From: CAKZYD01 sp039814715
GTDB lineage: Bacteria > Pseudomonadota > Alphaproteobacteria > Sphingomonadales > CAKZYD01
DNA: 5,866 nucleotides
Direction of reading: 5' to 3'
Assembly: GCA_039814715.1 (NCBI GenBank)
Contig: JBCCAR010000065.1
Location: forward strand, 1-5,866
The notes beneath the pieces were generated by a model, which was given only the letters and a program-made list of their open reading frames with translations, did not search any database and was not told the origin of the DNA. Of the stretch, positions 5,690 through 5,866 are shown piece by piece. Positions within the stretch are counted from its first letter, which is position 1; each line of letters starts with the position of its first letter. The translations under genes were made by a program, and so were the position numbers.

Positions 5690-5866
5690 TATCCTGCGGC
5701 TTTGAAATAGTTCTGGCATTCGGTCGGTTTGATGGTTTCGATGATCTCTGCAATGCGCTGATAGATTTGGCTGACGGTTCTTGCGGGGTTTTGTCTGAGG
5801 CAAGTTTTGAGTTTTGAGAAGGCCATCTCGATGGGGTTCATATCGGGCGAATAAGGCGGCAGGTAG
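5666..5866 (-). mobile_element. One end of an IS630-family insertion sequence
   Basis: The transposase C-terminus marks one end of the element. IS630 inserts at TA, typically within CTAG. A CTAG lies at 5663-5666, ten bases outside the transposase stop, and is a candidate junction. The inverted repeat cannot be verified because the other end is outside the window, so the left limit given here is a guess within about 30 bp. Confidence 0.5.
5674..5866 (-). CDS. IS630-family transposase, C-terminal end; 5' part beyond window
   Basis: The reverse strand encodes 63 residues before a TGA at 5676-5674. They begin YLPPYSPDMNPIEMAFSKLK, the signature of IS630/Tc1-mariner DDE transposases; the Glu of NPIE is the third catalytic acidic residue. 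They continue with the family's usual C-terminal pattern ending ECQNYFKAAGY. The two catalytic Asp residues and the helix-turn-helix N-terminus lie beyond the right edge, so I cannot say whether the gene is intact or whether it is the second frame of a two-frame element. Its 3' end overlaps the convergent 157-aa gene by 16 bp. Confidence 0.9.
   Translation of the reverse strand, partial: YLPPYSPDMNPIEMAFSKLKTCLRQNPARTVSQIYQRIAEIIETIKPTECQNYFKAAGYQHSI

Overview
The window looks like chromosomal DNA from an alphaproteobacterium, with a small mobile or phage-derived patch at its right end. Three things point to this group. A perfect GTTC-N7-GTTC box, the LexA operator form known from Alphaproteobacteria, lies just upstream of uvrB. 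The aspartate aminotransferase N-terminus is of the rhizobial AatA type. A secreted DUF3617 protein is present, a family common in this class. I cannot name a genus. No rRNA, tRNA, CRISPR array or replication origin was seen.

Layout from left to right: (1) 1-388, minus strand: the N-terminal ~129 codons of an aspartate aminotransferase whose remainder lies beyond the left edge. (2) 389-505: divergent intergenic region. (3) 506-1234, plus: a glutathione S-transferase-fold protein. (4) 1239-1673, minus: a secreted, methionine-rich DUF3617 protein ending tail-to-tail with the GST gene, 4 bp apart. (5) 1718-2857, minus: an FMN-dependent alpha-hydroxy-acid dehydrogenase/oxidase, probably co-transcribed with the DUF3617 gene. 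(6) 2858-2936: divergent regulatory region with the LexA box. (7) 2937-5111, plus: complete uvrB, the damage-verifying helicase of nucleotide excision repair. (8) 5112-5215: AT-rich gap with a good sigma70-type promoter. (9) 5216-5689, plus: an uncharacterised 157-aa protein whose second half resembles the C-terminal part of phage Mu F/SPP1 gp7-type minor head proteins but which lacks the rest of such a protein. (10) 5674-5866, minus: the C-terminal end of an IS630-family transposase running off the right edge and overlapping the previous gene by 16 bp.

Most of the window is ordinary metabolic and repair genes. The best-supported regulatory point is SOS control of uvrB. The part that deserves a second look is the right end, where a stand-alone, diverged phage-head-like domain with its own promoter sits between uvrB and an IS630 element. 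It could be a decaying prophage remnant or a small domesticated gene. No multi-gene novel system is visible within these limits.
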